DNA of 64,000 bases from positions 41,905,243 to 41,969,242 of the forward strand of contig NC_063044.1 in NCBI RefSeq assembly GCF_018812025.1, read 5' to 3'. Position numbers and translations under genes: made by a program. Position 1 is the stretch's first letter; each line of letters opens with the position of its first letter. This stretch comes from Megalobrama amblycephala (taxonomy: Eukaryota; Chordata; Actinopteri; Cypriniformes; Xenocyprididae). Below, one piece after another: positions 35,346 to 47,909 of this stretch. Under the pieces are notes generated by a model. It was not told the origin of the DNA. It made no database searches and saw nothing but the letters and a program-made list of their open reading frames with translations.

Positions 35346-36908
35346 CCCTGTCAGTAAAATAGCCTCTGTCAAAAGACAGGCTATTTGCACTTGGTCCTGA
35401 GTTTTGAACAATGTAAAAATGTGATTGTGTAAAACTACTGTATGCAGATCACAACATTCCATTACAATGTCTATGCAAAACACAGAACCACATTTTACGT
35501 ATGAATACTAGATCATGTTGGCACGTCGCTGTCACAGACACGCTTCGTTTGTACAGTAGCTCTCATCTGAACACTCTCTGAATATTGCATCTGTGTGAAA
35601 TCACAGATGCAATATTAATTTATTTACAAAAGTTGTCAAAGCCACATCATCACATTGTCAAGGACTGAAATCCTTAAATTGGCCCTGAGTAGAATGAGAT
35701 TTCATTTCTAGAAGGACTTCAGCGTCACTGCATTCAGCGTCCCTTTGCTGCAAATATGCACTGTCATCTATTAGACAAACATACTGCAATGTGTGAAACA
35801 CAAAGGTGCGGCACAGAAAAAAAGTCATCTCAGCATGCAGGTTGGCCAGAAGCCTTTTTTAATCAGAATCAATGACCTCAGTAGGAACGGCACATTGGTT
35901 TGCACTTAGCACGGCATGCACTCAGATTTGTTTTTTTTGTTTTGTCTGATGTTGTGTTTTTTGCATTCATAGTCCAGCTCACAATGTGGCCCAAGAATAG
36001 AGATGCCTGGGCTGACAAAAGGCCTGCAGGAGACTTTTAATTTGAGAGGATAACTTTAGGTTGGTGGTATTAGTATGACACTAGCTGATGCAATTCACAG
36101 AGCTTGTTCTCCAGAGCTCTCACGACCTTGTCAGCAGATCCCAGACATATCATAAGAGCTGCCTGGCTCTCTGAAAACTTATCTTCAGCAGAAAAGACAA
36201 CAGGAATACATCGTGCTCTGGCAGACAATTAACAGCACTGTAACTTTCAGATGTAATATCAGACCTTTGCCTGATGCCATTTCTCATTTCTCTGAGGTGG
36301 TGGATCTGTTGGCAGCAAGTAGTGACTTAACCCCCTGATGAATTAGATTGTCAATCTGCATTAAAACTGAAAGCCGGTGATACCAGACATCAGGATATCC
36401 TCCATTATGTAGACCTGTGTCTACAGATACAGTGATCTAATAAATGCAGGGCTCGGAAAGATAGCTGGAGTAAATGTTACGATGGAAAAGTTCCCCCAGG
36501 AATGCTCAGTTTCATACTAGCGGTAATTGTTTTATGTCTTACTTGTTTATGATAGAAATTCAATTAGGAATTAAATGCAAGAGACTGACTTCAAAGTTAA
36601 TTCAATGGGAAAAGATAAAAATGTTTCCTTTGCTGCACCATGATAAGCGTATTAATTATGTAATTGCAGAGGAATTATGCCAGTGATTAAAATGTTTACA
36701 TTTTTGGCATGCTTGCTGTTGCTATTAAAATCTTCCCTATTACAGGGTCTTGGCAATTTCAGAACTCTATGTAAACAATTTACATTCAGATTGTCTTTCT
36801 ATTCTTATGCTAAATAGAATAAAAAAAAGAAAAAAAGAAAGTTGGTTAATGACTGATTAGCATGTTTCCCACCACTGAAAGTGTAGTAACTTTGTTGCAT
36901 ATATATAA
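35346..36908. other. Intronic sequence without recognised feature
   Basis: Only a small imperfect hairpin at 35357-35386 (AAATAGCCTCTGTC / GACAGGCTATTT). No coding sequence. Confidence 0.5.
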
Positions 36909-36909
36909 C

Positions 36910-37915
36910 CTGTGCTTCCCACAGGTTTGAAATATACTTGCGGTGGTAGCCCGGTGAAAAATCCTTCTATTACCCATGGCACAAAAATGGTCTACTACAT
37001 GTGACAAACAAATAATGTGTGATTTTTAACAGAATATTTATTAATTGAAATTAATTTGAATTACATAACATACTATTACATTTAATTACATACTAATATT
37101 ATTTATTATTATGCATTGTAAATTATGCAAAATTACAGCATTTAAATGGTTCTCCTTTTCCTATGTTCTTCTTGCTGTCATATAGTGTCTCTCTCAGTGA
37201 ATGGGACACAGATTTTACTGGTAAAATATATATAATGAATAATATTTGTGTCAAATAATGTTCTAAGTCTTTTATTCCTGCGGGGGTCTACAATAATTTA
37301 ATATGAATTAAATGGAAATCAAATTAAATACAATTTATTGTGTAACCAAAAATACCAATAATGCCCAAAAGAAAAAGACAAATCTTAGCATGTGACTTTT
37401 AATTATAAACAAGCCCGAAATACATTGAAACTCTTATTTTGAAATGTCAACACAATTGCAGGCTGATCCTTCAGATTCTTACAACCATATAAAACATTTT
37501 ATATAAAGGTCATAAAGTAGACATTGTAATAATTCATCAACTTGAGTTCATTAGTAATCGCTTGGCATAAATCTGCGCTTTTCATTGATTGAGAATCACT
37601 TTGAAGCAGTCTGAAGCGCTGTTGTGCGAGCTTGTAGAACATGCAACAGCGCCACCTTGTGACTTTGCAACATATCCAGTGCGTCTCTGTAGCGCACGTG
37701 GGAATGTCAGCGGAAGTAAACAGTTTTGACACACACATAGCGAGCAGGTATGAAACGACTAGGACATTTTCCACTAGTTAATCGATCGCGGGTGGTTTTA
37801 TTATCTTGCGCGGATATAAAAGTATAAGAGAAAAATGTGTCTCCAAATATACTTGGGCGGCGGTTAATATACCTGAGCGGCCCGCCCAAGTAAAGTCTAT
37901 CTGTGGGAAGCACTG
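36910..37915. mobile_element. hAT-like non-autonomous element
   Basis: Inverted ends CTGTGCTTCCCACAG and CTGTGGGAAGCACTG, with inner arm words ATATACTTGCGGTGG against CCGCCCAAGTA. About 1.0 kb. The flanks are AT-rich and not identical, so a target duplication cannot be claimed. Confidence 0.7.
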
Positions 37916-37947
37916 ATATATTTCTCCCATAACCATGATTAAAATTT

Positions 37948-38338
37948 AGTGTGACTTGTGCCACAAGACCAGACGGGATGACCTTTGTTGCAGTCATGAG
38001 CTTTGGGTGCCCCACACCCTGTCCCACACTTTAGTTTGTCCCTCCTCGGATTACTGTTGGTAAATTCTCACCACTGCTGACCGGGAGCAACCCACATGCC
38101 TTGTCGTTTCAGAGATACTCTGAGCCAGTCGCGTTGCCGTAACCATTTGGCCCTTGTCATAGTCGCTCAGATCTTTATTCCTGCCCTTTTCTCCTTTATC
38201 CAACACATTGATTATAAGAGCTGATTGTTTGCTTACGATCTAATCTACCTAGGCCATAATACCTGGCCTTGTTAGGAGATGATCAACAATATCACTTCAC
38301 CTGTGACTGGTCATAATGTTTTGGCTCATTAGTGTATA
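37948..38338 (-). mobile_element. 5' part of a Tc1-like element (relic)
   Basis: Read on the minus strand it starts TACACTAATGAGCCAAAACA (a diverged form of the terminus at 14393), and includes CAGAGTATCTCTGAAACGAC and GTTGCTCCCGGTCAGCAGTGG, which encode the transposase N-terminal VGCSRSAV segment. The rest of the element is absent. Confidence 0.8.
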
Positions 38339-38405
38339 TAGGTAACATTTCATTATAGTATAGTAGATTTATTATTGTTATTGTTGAGGGCTCTTAACAG
38401 TGTAA

Positions 38406-39095
38406 TGCCAGGTTCAGACTATACAATATTTTTGTCTGCTACGATAGTCACTGTGTCAGATTATGCAATTTTGAATTCCTTGTCATGTCATGGACAAGAA
38501 ACATGTCAGACTACATGTTGCTTCCTGACCAGTCATCACTTGCCGTCTTTAACCATGTGTGTGATGACATCGAGAAGGCAGAACTAGCGATTGACTTCCG
38601 GAAACAAGAATGTAAACAAACAGGCTACCAAAGTGGCATGTTAGCTTAATGCTAATTCTAGTACTCATCGGGATGCTGAATCGTCTCCACTGTCGTTCGC
38701 CAGCATTTATCTCTTTTCAGTCTGTCATGGTAATCCCTCAAGGAAACATCAAAAAAGCAAGAGTATTGTTGCCATAGTTCCATGAACCTTTCCTCTATTG
38801 CATAATTCCAACTAGCAGCACCAATACCATTGTCTCTCTTTCGTTTCGCCCTGTTTGAAAGCTGTTGACCTACTGGTCAACGTCATAGATGTGAGGACCA
38901 AAAAACATTAAACATAAACTGTTGTGAAGTGTCGCAGACGCGGCGTCAATTGTCGTCCACTATGACACACTATAAGAGATGAAACAATTGATTTTTGCGT
39001 CCCGACTGCCATTGTTGTTTACGAATCATCACGAGATCCTACGTCAAATGGATCGTGCCAATATCGGGCTGATATCGTGTAGTCTGAACCCGGCA
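38406..39095. mobile_element. Non-autonomous PIF/Harbinger-like element
   Basis: Inverted ends TGCCAGGTTCAGACTATAC and GTGTAGTCTGAACCCGGCA, flanked by a TAA direct repeat (38403-38405 and 39096-39098). A 3-bp T-A-rich duplication fits PIF/Harbinger; 690 bp, no transposase. Confidence 0.72.
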
Positions 39096-39098
39096 TAA

Positions 39099-40695
39099 TT
39101 TTTTTGTTACTGCTCAGGATATTCACTATAAAGGCTTGTTCTTCCATCAACCAATCAGCATAATCATTTTCCTGTGAATAATCAGTCACATAGCATTTTA
39201 GGCATAGGTGAAAGGCTCAAAAACAGTTCAAGTGACCAGGAATGATGGCAGATTTCAAATCACATACTTCCGCTTGGTCCTGCACCATTGAGATAAATAA
39301 AAATACTAACAAGCAGCTTTCTACAGGTTTCATTTTGATCTTCTTAAATAGTGAAAATTAAGGGAAGCTCTAACAGGACTTTACTTTAAATTCAGTTTTA
39401 CATTTATTTCTTGTTACCATCTAGTTTTATTTCTGCATTAGCCACAAAAATCAAAGCTTTCAGAAAATGTTTTACAAAGTGCCAAGAACTTTTTCCACTT
39501 ATGGCTACTTCACTGGCTATTCTTCAGTGGACCCAACAGTACGCTTCTGTGCACCACTTTGCAATTAGCACCTCTCTATTCCAGCTTTCAGCTAACTTAG
39601 ACTTCACTCTTCTCACAAAATTAATTTTCTTCTAAAAGACCAGACTCTTATGCAAGCAACAGAGCACCTGCCAGCCCCTGTCTCAAGACAGCAGATGAGA
39701 GACACATTGGTGATGTGATAACAGGCAGAATGGCAAATTCATGGCATCTTTTGATTCTTGCAAACGCAATTAATTAAACTGCAAGTACAGAGGTAGGCAA
39801 AGGCGCAAAGACAAAATAAATTTACAGCTTGGACCGAAATCTTGGACACGCAATTTGAAAGAAATGCCTTTTCCATGCAATTTAATAATAATTTCACAAA
39901 AATATTCACATAATAATTTTCATTCAGTGAGGAAAATTATAGTGCCCTTCATTTCAGTTGAATAAACCATAAATTCTTCCTTAGTGATGCATGAAATATT
40001 ACAATTTGCAAGGAAAATGAAGGCTGGTGCTACAACTTCAATATGACAGATTCAGAAAAAAATATATATTTTTTTTTTTTTGTGAGTGCATTTTTGATGG
40101 ACGTCTGGAAAGAAATACACGTTTGATTGTGTAACTGAAGTATGCATTGCGTCAGGGTGTGATTGGTGCTATGCATTCAGACACACAATAAAGTTGTTTA
40201 GTGGGTGAAGCTCCATTGCACCGTATGCAAGATTAATGGCTGCCTCTGGCCCTGAACCTCTAAGGCTAACAGAGACACCCTGGACAGCAGTGCACCATTT
40301 ATAAATCAAGCTAAATGGATCAATATTTTCAGGACTATGGAGGTAAAGTATAGCAACTCCTGCTTTAGGATAGCCCATTATGAATCGCGGATGAGTCTGA
40401 AGCTGGTGGAAACTCGAGGTTATTCTCTGACCCCTGTGTTCCATACAATAAGACGGTCAATAAAATTTTCATCTTTATTACAGTCTTTCATTAAGATTTA
40501 AATTCTTAAACCTCACTAATCCTGTCTTATAGCTGTAATTCTCAATTTAATGGATGAACGCTGATGTAATCACATAAAAAGTTCATTTATAGCTCTGGTT
40601 TAATATCGTCTCAGGGAAAAATATAAAGGATTTGTAAATGTAGCAAAAATCTCAATATCAACTAATGTTGATATCTTACAAGTTTACTTGATCGA
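39099..40695. other. Intronic sequence without recognised feature
   Basis: No coding sequence or defined repeat. Confidence 0.5.
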
Positions 40696-40697
40696 TC

Positions 40698-41088
40698 ATA
40701 TGTGACCACAAAACCAGTCATAAGTCGCACGGGTATATTTGTAGCAATAGCCAACAATACATTGTATGGGTCAAAATTAATGATTTTTCTTTTATGCCAA
40801 AAATCATTAGGATATTAAGTAAAGATCATGTTTCTTGCCAAAAATTTATCTTTGTAAGTAATATGCATTGCTAAGGACTTTATTTGGACAACTTTAAAGG
40901 CGATTTTCTCAATATTTAGATTTTTTTGCACCCTCAGATTCCAGATATTCAAATAGTTGTATCTCTGCCAAATATTGTCCTATCCTAACAAACCAAACAT
41001 CAATGGAAAGCTTATTTATTCAGCTTTCAGATTATGTGTAAATCACAATTGACCCTTATGACTCGTTTTGTGGTCCAGGGTCACATAT
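40698..41088. mobile_element. Inverted-repeat MITE (TATGTGACC...GGTCACATA)
   Basis: The left end ATATGTGACCACAAAACCAG pairs with the right end TTTTGTGGTCCAGGGTCACA. About 390 bp; the left arm has lost a few bases (CTGG). No ORF. Confidence 0.8.
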
Positions 41089-41910
41089 AAAGTACATTAG
41101 CAGGGAGCTTGTGTGTTAAATATAACATACAGCATATGTTTCGTTTATATATGTTATTATTTATTTAGCCTGTTTGCCAAATTGATTCAGTGAGGGAGAA
41201 AGGACAGGAAATTATGCTGATAAAGCAAAGGAACAGAATTGGGAAATCCAGGTTTGAGCTCATATCTCAAAGTATTAAAACAAGCACCATGTCTCATTGT
41301 GCATTAATTGCTATGACACAGATCCAACATATTTGTGTAAATATGAGTGAAAAAAAATATTTCAGTAGGGCATTTCAACACAATCTCATGACAATCTGTA
41401 ACTATTTTACATTTTGGCAAATTGCTGGCTAATTCCTGTCAGTTCTTACGATATCATTTGATATCAAGTTTTCATACAATCTGTTTACATCCCAGTGATG
41501 GTTATATTTAGAGGTGGAACTTCATGTTTACTTTTTTTTTTTCCTAAAAATCATACATTTCCGTACAAATCCCCCACATTTTCTTGTGAGATCGGGTTGG
41601 ACCTTTACACCGTGCACACCAGACGCAAGCGGTGCAATGCGACAAAAGCAAATAAAAACCATTATAATCAGTGATGGTGTCTACACTAGATGCGATGCAA
41701 CACAACAAAATCCAGACAACAGACCGATGCTCCGTTCTATTTCTGACGGACTTCAAGCTCTCATGCTACTTCTGACACGAAGAACAAATGGATTTGGAAT
41801 AGTCGTTTTGTCGCATCCAGCGTCAGCCTCAAGCTGTCAAAATATACAGTTTTTTTTTTTTTTTTTTTTTTTTTTGTCGCAATGTGACAGAATCAGCTGA
41901 CTGTATGAAA
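41089..41910. other. Intronic sequence before the minisatellite
   Basis: A poly-T run lies at 41850-41875. From about 41600 (CACACCAGACGCAAGCGG) the DNA looks like the start of the repeat that continues at 42043-42686, but the ends are not clear. Confidence 0.4.
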
Positions 41911-42042
41911 GGGTGACAAAATGATAAAAAAGCTGATAAAATGATTACAGAAAAGGGTGAGTTTAAGCAACCAAAATGATTGGAGGAAGGGGCAGGTTTA
42001 AGTGGACAAAATGATTGGAGAAATGGGTGAGTTCAAGTGGAC
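41911..42042 (+). repeat. Short outlying block of the 33/34-bp minisatellite
   Basis: About four diverged units (GACAAAATGATTGGAGAAAT and similar) sit 650 bp before the main array, separated from it by a dispersed-repeat segment. Confidence 0.85.
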
Positions 42043-42686
42043 TTTAGACTTGTTCGATTTCATGCAACGCTGTGCAGACCGATCGGCGGCTGACTTGAAG
42101 CAGTGCATGCAGATTAGAAATTCTGTCCAACTTGAGACAGCGCCAATGCCACATGACTGTGACACATGGCATCAAAGTACCGCGAGAGTGATTCGAGAGT
42201 AGTCGGCTGAGTCAGCCAGCACAGCTTCTCCAGAGCGGCTGCACGAGCTGTTTCATGATTGTCAGGATTCAACACATGACAACAATCACGTGTGTTTCGT
42301 GTTTATTTCATGTTTATTCTTCAGTTCTACTAATGCTCACAAATCTGTATTTTTTAACAGTAAAAACTCTTTCTTGTAGTCTCAATGTTATATTGTGTCA
42401 TGTTTATCAATAAAACTGATAAAAACGTAGACCCCACTTTTTGTTATTTAAATAGTATATGCTTATGTTAAACTTTATTAATGCTTGTACAAACAGACGG
42501 AGTATTAAGCAATACATAAAGTGCTGAATGAAATGCCTCTGAAACATCTGTGTATTTGACAAATATTGCTTTTATTTCACTTAAGCTGTGATAAAGTATG
42601 CAAATGCAGCGCGAGCATCACTACGGGAAGCAGAAAGTGTCTGACTTCACGTCTCCGTTTTCATCTCCGCCCCGACGCAACGTGGC
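42043..42686 (+). repeat. Dispersed repeat segment, copy 1
   Basis: Collinear with 61345-62000: GACCGATCGGCGGCTGACTT, CCAGCACAGCTTCT, ATCACGTGTGTTTCGTGTTT, CGTAGACCCC and GACTTCACGTCTCCGTTT recur in order. About 80% identity by eye over the compared parts. Family not recognised; no coding function. Confidence 0.85.
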
Positions 42687-45600
42687 AAATGATTGGAGAA
42701 AGGGCGGGTTTAAGAGGACAAAATTATTGGAGAAAGGGCGGGTTTAAGAGGACAAAATGATTGAGAAAGAGGCGGGTTTAAGAAGACAAAATGATTGAGA
42801 AAGAGGCGGGTTTAAGCGGACAAAATGATTGAGAAAGAGGCGGGTTTAAGAGGACAAAATGATTGAGAAAGGGCGGGTTTAAGAGGACAAAATGATTGAG
42901 AAAGGGCGGGTTTAAGAGGACAAAATGATTGGAGAAAGGGCGGGTTTAAGAGGACAAAATGATTGGAGAAAGGGCGGGTTTAAGAGGACAAAATGATTGA
43001 GAAAGAGGCGTGTTTAAGAGGACAAAATGATTGAGAAAGGGCGGGTTTAAGAGGACAAAATGATTGAGAAAGGGCGGGTTTAAGAGGACAAAATGATTGG
43101 AGAAAGGGCGGGTTTAAGAAGACAAAATGATTGAGAAAGAGGCGTGTTTAAGAGGACAAAATGATTGAGAAAGAGGCGGGTTTAAGAAGACAAAATGATT
43201 GGAGAAAGGGCGGGTTTAAGAGGACAAAATGATTGAGAAAGAGGTGTGTTTAAGAGGACAAAATGATTGGAGAAAGGGCGGGTTTAAGAGGACAAAATGA
43301 TTGGAGAAAGAGGCAGGTTTAAGAGGACAAAATGATTGAGAAAGGGCGGGTTTAAGAGGACAAAATTATTGAGAAAGGGCGGGTTTAAGAGGACAAAATG
43401 ATTGGAGAAAGGGCGGGTTTAAGAAGACAAAATGATTGGAGAAAGGGCGGGTTTAAGAGGACAAAATGATTGAGAAAGAGGCGTGTTTAAGAGGACAAAA
43501 TGATTGAGAAAGAGGCGGGTTTAAGAAGACAAAATGATTGGAGAAAGGGCGGGTTTAAGAGGACAAAATGATTGAGAAAGAGGTGTGTTTAAGAAGACAA
43601 AATGATTGGAGAAAGGATGGGTTTAAGAGGACAAAATGATTGAGAAAGAGGTGTGTTTAAGAGGACAAAATGATTGGAGAAAGGGCGGGTTTAAGAGGAC
43701 AAAATGATTGGAGAAAGGGCGGGTTTAAGAGGACAAAATGATTGGAGAAAGGGCGGGTTTAAGAAGACAAAATGATTGGAGAAAGGGCGGGTTTAAGAGG
43801 ACAAAATGATTGAGAAAGAGGCGTGTTTAAGCGGACAAAATGATTGAGAAAGGGCGGGTTTAAGAGGACAAAATGATTGAGAAAGGGCGGGTTTAAGAGG
43901 ACAAAATGATTGAGAAAGGGCGGGTTTAAGAGGACAAAATGATTGGAGAAAGGGCGGGTTTAAGAAGACAAAATGATTGGAGAAAAGGCGGGTTTAAGAG
44001 GACAAAATGATTGAGAAAGAGGCGTGTTTAAGAGGACAAAATGATTGAGAAAGGGCGGGTTTAAGAGGACAAAATGATTGAGAAAGGGCGGGTTTAAGAG
44101 GACAAAATGATTGAGAAAGAGGCGTGTTTAAGAGGACAAAATGATTGAGAAAGAGGCGGGTTTAAGAAGACAAAATGATTGGAGAAAGGGCGGGTTTAAG
44201 AGGACAAAATGATTGAGAAAGAGGTGTGTTTAAGAGGACAAAATGATTGGAGAAGGGGGGGTTTAAGAGGACAAAATGATTGGAGAAAGGGCGGGTTTAA
44301 GAGGACAAAATGATTGGAGAAAAAGGGGGGTTTAAGAGGACAAAATGATTGAGAAAGGGCGGGTTTAAGAGGACAAAATGATTGAGAAAGGGCGGGTTTA
44401 AGAAGACAAAATGATTGAGAAAGGGCGGGTTTAAGAAGACAAAATGATTGAGAAAGGGCGGGTTTAAGAAGACAAAATGATTGGAGAAAGGGCGGGTTTA
44501 AGAGGACAAAATGATTGAGAAAGGGCGGGTTTAAGAGGACAAAATGATTGAGAAAGGGCGGGTTTAAGAAGACAAAATGATTGAGAAAGGGCGGGTTTAA
44601 GAAGACAAAATGATTGGAGAAAGGGCGGGTTTAAGAGGACAAAATGATTGAGAAAGAGGCGGGTTTAAGAGGACAAAATGATTGAGAAAGGGCGGGTTTA
44701 AGAGGACAAAATGATTGGAGAAAAGGCGGGTTTATGCGGACAAAATGATTGAGAAAGAGGCAGGTTTAAGAGGACAAAATGATTGAGAAAGATGCGGGTT
44801 TAAGAGGACAAAATGATTGAGAAAGAGGCGGGTTTAAGAGGACAAAATGATTGAGAAAGGGCGGGTTTAAGAGGACAAAATGATTGAGAAAGAGGTGTGT
44901 TTAAGAGGACAAAATGATTGGAGAAAGGGCGGGTTTAAGAGGACAAAATGATTGGAGAAAGGGCGGGTTTAAGAGGACAAAATGATTGGAGAAAGGGCGG
45001 GTTTAAGAAGACAAAATGATTGGAGAAAGGGCGGGTTTAAGAGGACAAAATGATTGAGAAAGAGGCGTGTTTAAGAGGACAAAATGATTGAGAAAGAGGC
45101 GGGTTTAAGAAGACAAAATGATTGGAGAAAGGGCGGGTTTAAGAGGACAAAATGATTGAGAAAGAGGTGTGTTTAAGAAGACAAAATGATTGGAGAAAGG
45201 GTGGGTTTAAGAGGACAAAATGATTGAGAAAGAGGTGTGTTTAAGAGGACAAAATGATTGGAGAAAGGGAGGGGGTTTAAGAGGACAAAATGATTGGAGA
45301 AAGGGCGGGTTTAAGAGGACAAAATGATTGGAGAAAGGGCGGGTTTAAGAGGACAAAATGATTGAGAAAGACGGGTTTAAGAGGACAAAATGATTGAGAA
45401 AGGGGGTTTAAGAGGACAAAATGATTGAGAAAGGGCGGGTTTAAGAGGACAAAATGATTGAGAAAGGGCGGGTTTAAGAAGACAAAATGATTGGAGAAAG
45501 GGCGGGTTTAAGAAGACAAAATGATTGAGAAAGGGCGGGTTTAAGAGGACAAAATGATTGAGAAAGAGGCGGGTTTAAGAGGACAAAATGATTGAGAAAG

Positions 45601-46567
45601 GGCGGGTTTAAGAGGACAAAATGATTGGAGAAAAGGCGGGTTTATGAGGACAAAATGATTGAGAAAGAGGCGGGTTTAAGAGGACAAAATGATTGAGAAA
45701 GAGGCGGGTTTAAGAGGACAAAATGATTGAGAAAGAGGCGGGTTTAAGAGGACAAAATGATTGAGAAAGGGCGGGTTTAAGAGGACAAAATGATTGAGAA
45801 AGGCGGGTTTAAGAGGACAAAATGATTGGAGAAAAGGCGGGTTTATGCGGACAAAATGATTGAGAAAGAGGCGGGTTTAATGAGGACAAAATGATTGAGA
45901 AAGGGCGGGTTTAAGAGGACAAAATGATTGAGAAAGGGCGGGTTTAAGAAGACAAAATGATTGGAGAAAGGGCGGGTTTAAGAGGACAAAATGATTGAGA
46001 AAGGGCGGGTTTAAGAGGACAAAATGATTGGAGAAAGGGCGGGTTTAAGAGACAAAATGATTGAGAAAGGGCGGGTTTAAGAAGACAAAATGATTGAGAT
46101 AGGGCGGGTTTAAGAGGACAAAATGATTGAGAAAGAGGCGGGTTTAAGAGGACAAAATGATTGAGAAAGGGCGGGTTTAAGAGGACAAAATGATTGGAGA
46201 AAAGGCGGGTTTAAGAGGACAAAATGATTGAGAAAAGGCGGGTTTATGAGGACAAAATGATTGAGAAAGAGGCGGGTTTAAGAGGACAAAATGATTGAGA
46301 AAGAGGCGGGTTTAAGAGGACAAAATGATTGAGAAAGAGGCGGGTTTAAGAGGACAAAATGATTGAGAAAGGGCGGGTTTAAGAGGACAAAATGATTGGA
46401 GAAAAGGCGGGTTTATGCGGACAAAATGATTGAGAAAGAGGCGGGTTTAAGAGGACAAAATGATTGAATAAAAAGGGCGCGTTTAAGAGGACAAAATGAT
46501 TGAGAAAGAGGCGGGTTTAAGATGACAAAATGATTGGAAAAAGGTTTGAGTTTAAGTGGACAAAATG
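42687..46567 (+). repeat. Large 33/34-bp minisatellite array (about 115 copies)
   Basis: About 3.88 kb of head-to-tail units made of GACAAAATGATTGAGAAAGG plus GCGGGTTTAAGAG (33 nt). Common variants are GATTGGAG for GATTGAG, GAGGCGGG or GAGGTGTG for GGGCGGG, and AAGAAGAC for AAGAGGAC. One consensus unit has 12 G and 2 C and is 76% purine on the strand of hs3st2 transcription. Most units contain GGGCGGG or GGCGGG, an Sp1/KLF-type GC-box core. The last two units are more diverged. Confidence 0.98.
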
Positions 46568-47820
46568 GCATACCATCCGGCATACCTCAGCAGAGAGAAG
46601 GCTGTCATTTTACCGGAAGATGCATTTATTATATTTTAATTAAAATTTCTGGACTATTTTTTTTTTTAATGTATATGAATCGTTCACATCAAGATCAATA
46701 ACATCCATTTAGAAAATATATAGGGTCAATTCCCATTTCATTCCGACTTAAAGGTGCTATTACCAATATTAGCCATTTTGCTATCTTGCACCACTGAATT
46801 ATACTGTCCCCTCTTTCGAAAAATCCATGTATAGACGTGTTAGCACTAAAAATGACTTCAGAGCATTTTGTCTCGCTAAACAGTAACATCCTACATTCAG
46901 ATAGCAGTTTTTCTGCCTATAGGGCTATCACAGAAATGAGTGTGATTTCTCAAGACACCTGATATCTGTTAGGTAAGAGGGAAGTTTTCTGCGTGTCATT
47001 CCATAAAACTTGCTTACGGCAATATTAATACGCTTACTCCTTCAAAGAGGTTGACAGGGCAGCCAGCTATCTGCTACAACAACAGAGCTGTGACCGAGTG
47101 GATATCACCTTATGTAGTTCATCAGTTCAATTCAGAACAACTCTAAAGTTGGACTCGATGGTTTCATGAAGAAACTTGAGAAAATAATGACCTATTTCGC
47201 ATGTCCCAGATTTGCCAAAGCCTTTCTCTCTATTGTGCATCTGTAATGCAGGTGATGGTGATTTATGAGCAGGAGTAAAGGATGTGCCTGAGATTTGATA
47301 ATTTCCCCATACCCTTCAGCATCACACTCACCCAGGAGATAAGAGACTGGAAATACTGGCTGCGAGTATTAAAACCTCATGTGGGAGCTCTGATTATTTT
47401 GTCACTTTCTGTAACTGAATTCCTATTTGTCATGCTGGAGTCTACACTAATCTGAGTGGTGACCACACTACACAAGCTATCTCACTATTTCCTCACAAGG
47501 CTGTGAAAAGAAAATAGCAGTGTTGTAGTTTCACCAAATAAATTTAATACATTTTAACATGTTCTGAGGAAATGTGACTGTGGTTGCAAGATGCTTGCTT
47601 ACTCAAGTCAAAAGAGAGGTTCATCCTTCAATGTATATCTATAGATACCCCCCCCCCCCCCTTATTTTATTGTTTGCCAGACTGCTTGGAAAAGCAATAG
47701 CACACCCCAACAATTTGATGTATCATTCATGTCTGTAGGGACATTAGTAGAGAGTTCCATGCTGAATTGTAATACTTTTTTTTATTATTGTTTTGCTCAT
47801 ATTTACCAAAGGTGCCAATA
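46568..47820. other. Distal intron 1
   Basis: No coding sequence. A C14 run lies at 47648-47661. ATATTTACCAAAGGTGCCAA (about 47800-47820) resembles the inner part of the Tc1 terminus at 31720-31735, possibly a solo end. Confidence 0.45.
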
Positions 47821-47909
47821 TTAGTGTAGGTGGCTGAAGTGAAAAGCCACCATCATGAACCTTACCCATGCTATTCCATTCATTTTGATTAATATTTCTG
47901 TTTTCACAG

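Larger units (their letters stand above)
13153..47909 (+). other. hs3st2: hs3st2 intron 1 (34,757 nt, phase 2)
   Basis: The donor is AG|GTAGGG at 13152/13153 and the acceptor CACAG|GGG at 47909/47910. The split arginine codon AG|G restores the conserved WYR-x-LMPRTL junction. The intron position matches the single coding-region intron known for the HS3ST2/3/4 group. The intron is mostly transposon and tandem-repeat DNA, listed separately. No other exon-like ORF with recognisable protein similarity was seen inside it on either strand. Confidence 0.93.

Noticed and set aside
40269..40289. Second RE1-like site in intron 1 (CCTGGACAGCAG)
   Set aside because: Only the right half matches; about 13 of 21 positions overall, which is too weak.
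42687..46567. CRISPR-like regular array
   Set aside because: Units are head-to-tail without unique spacers; this is a eukaryotic minisatellite in an intron.
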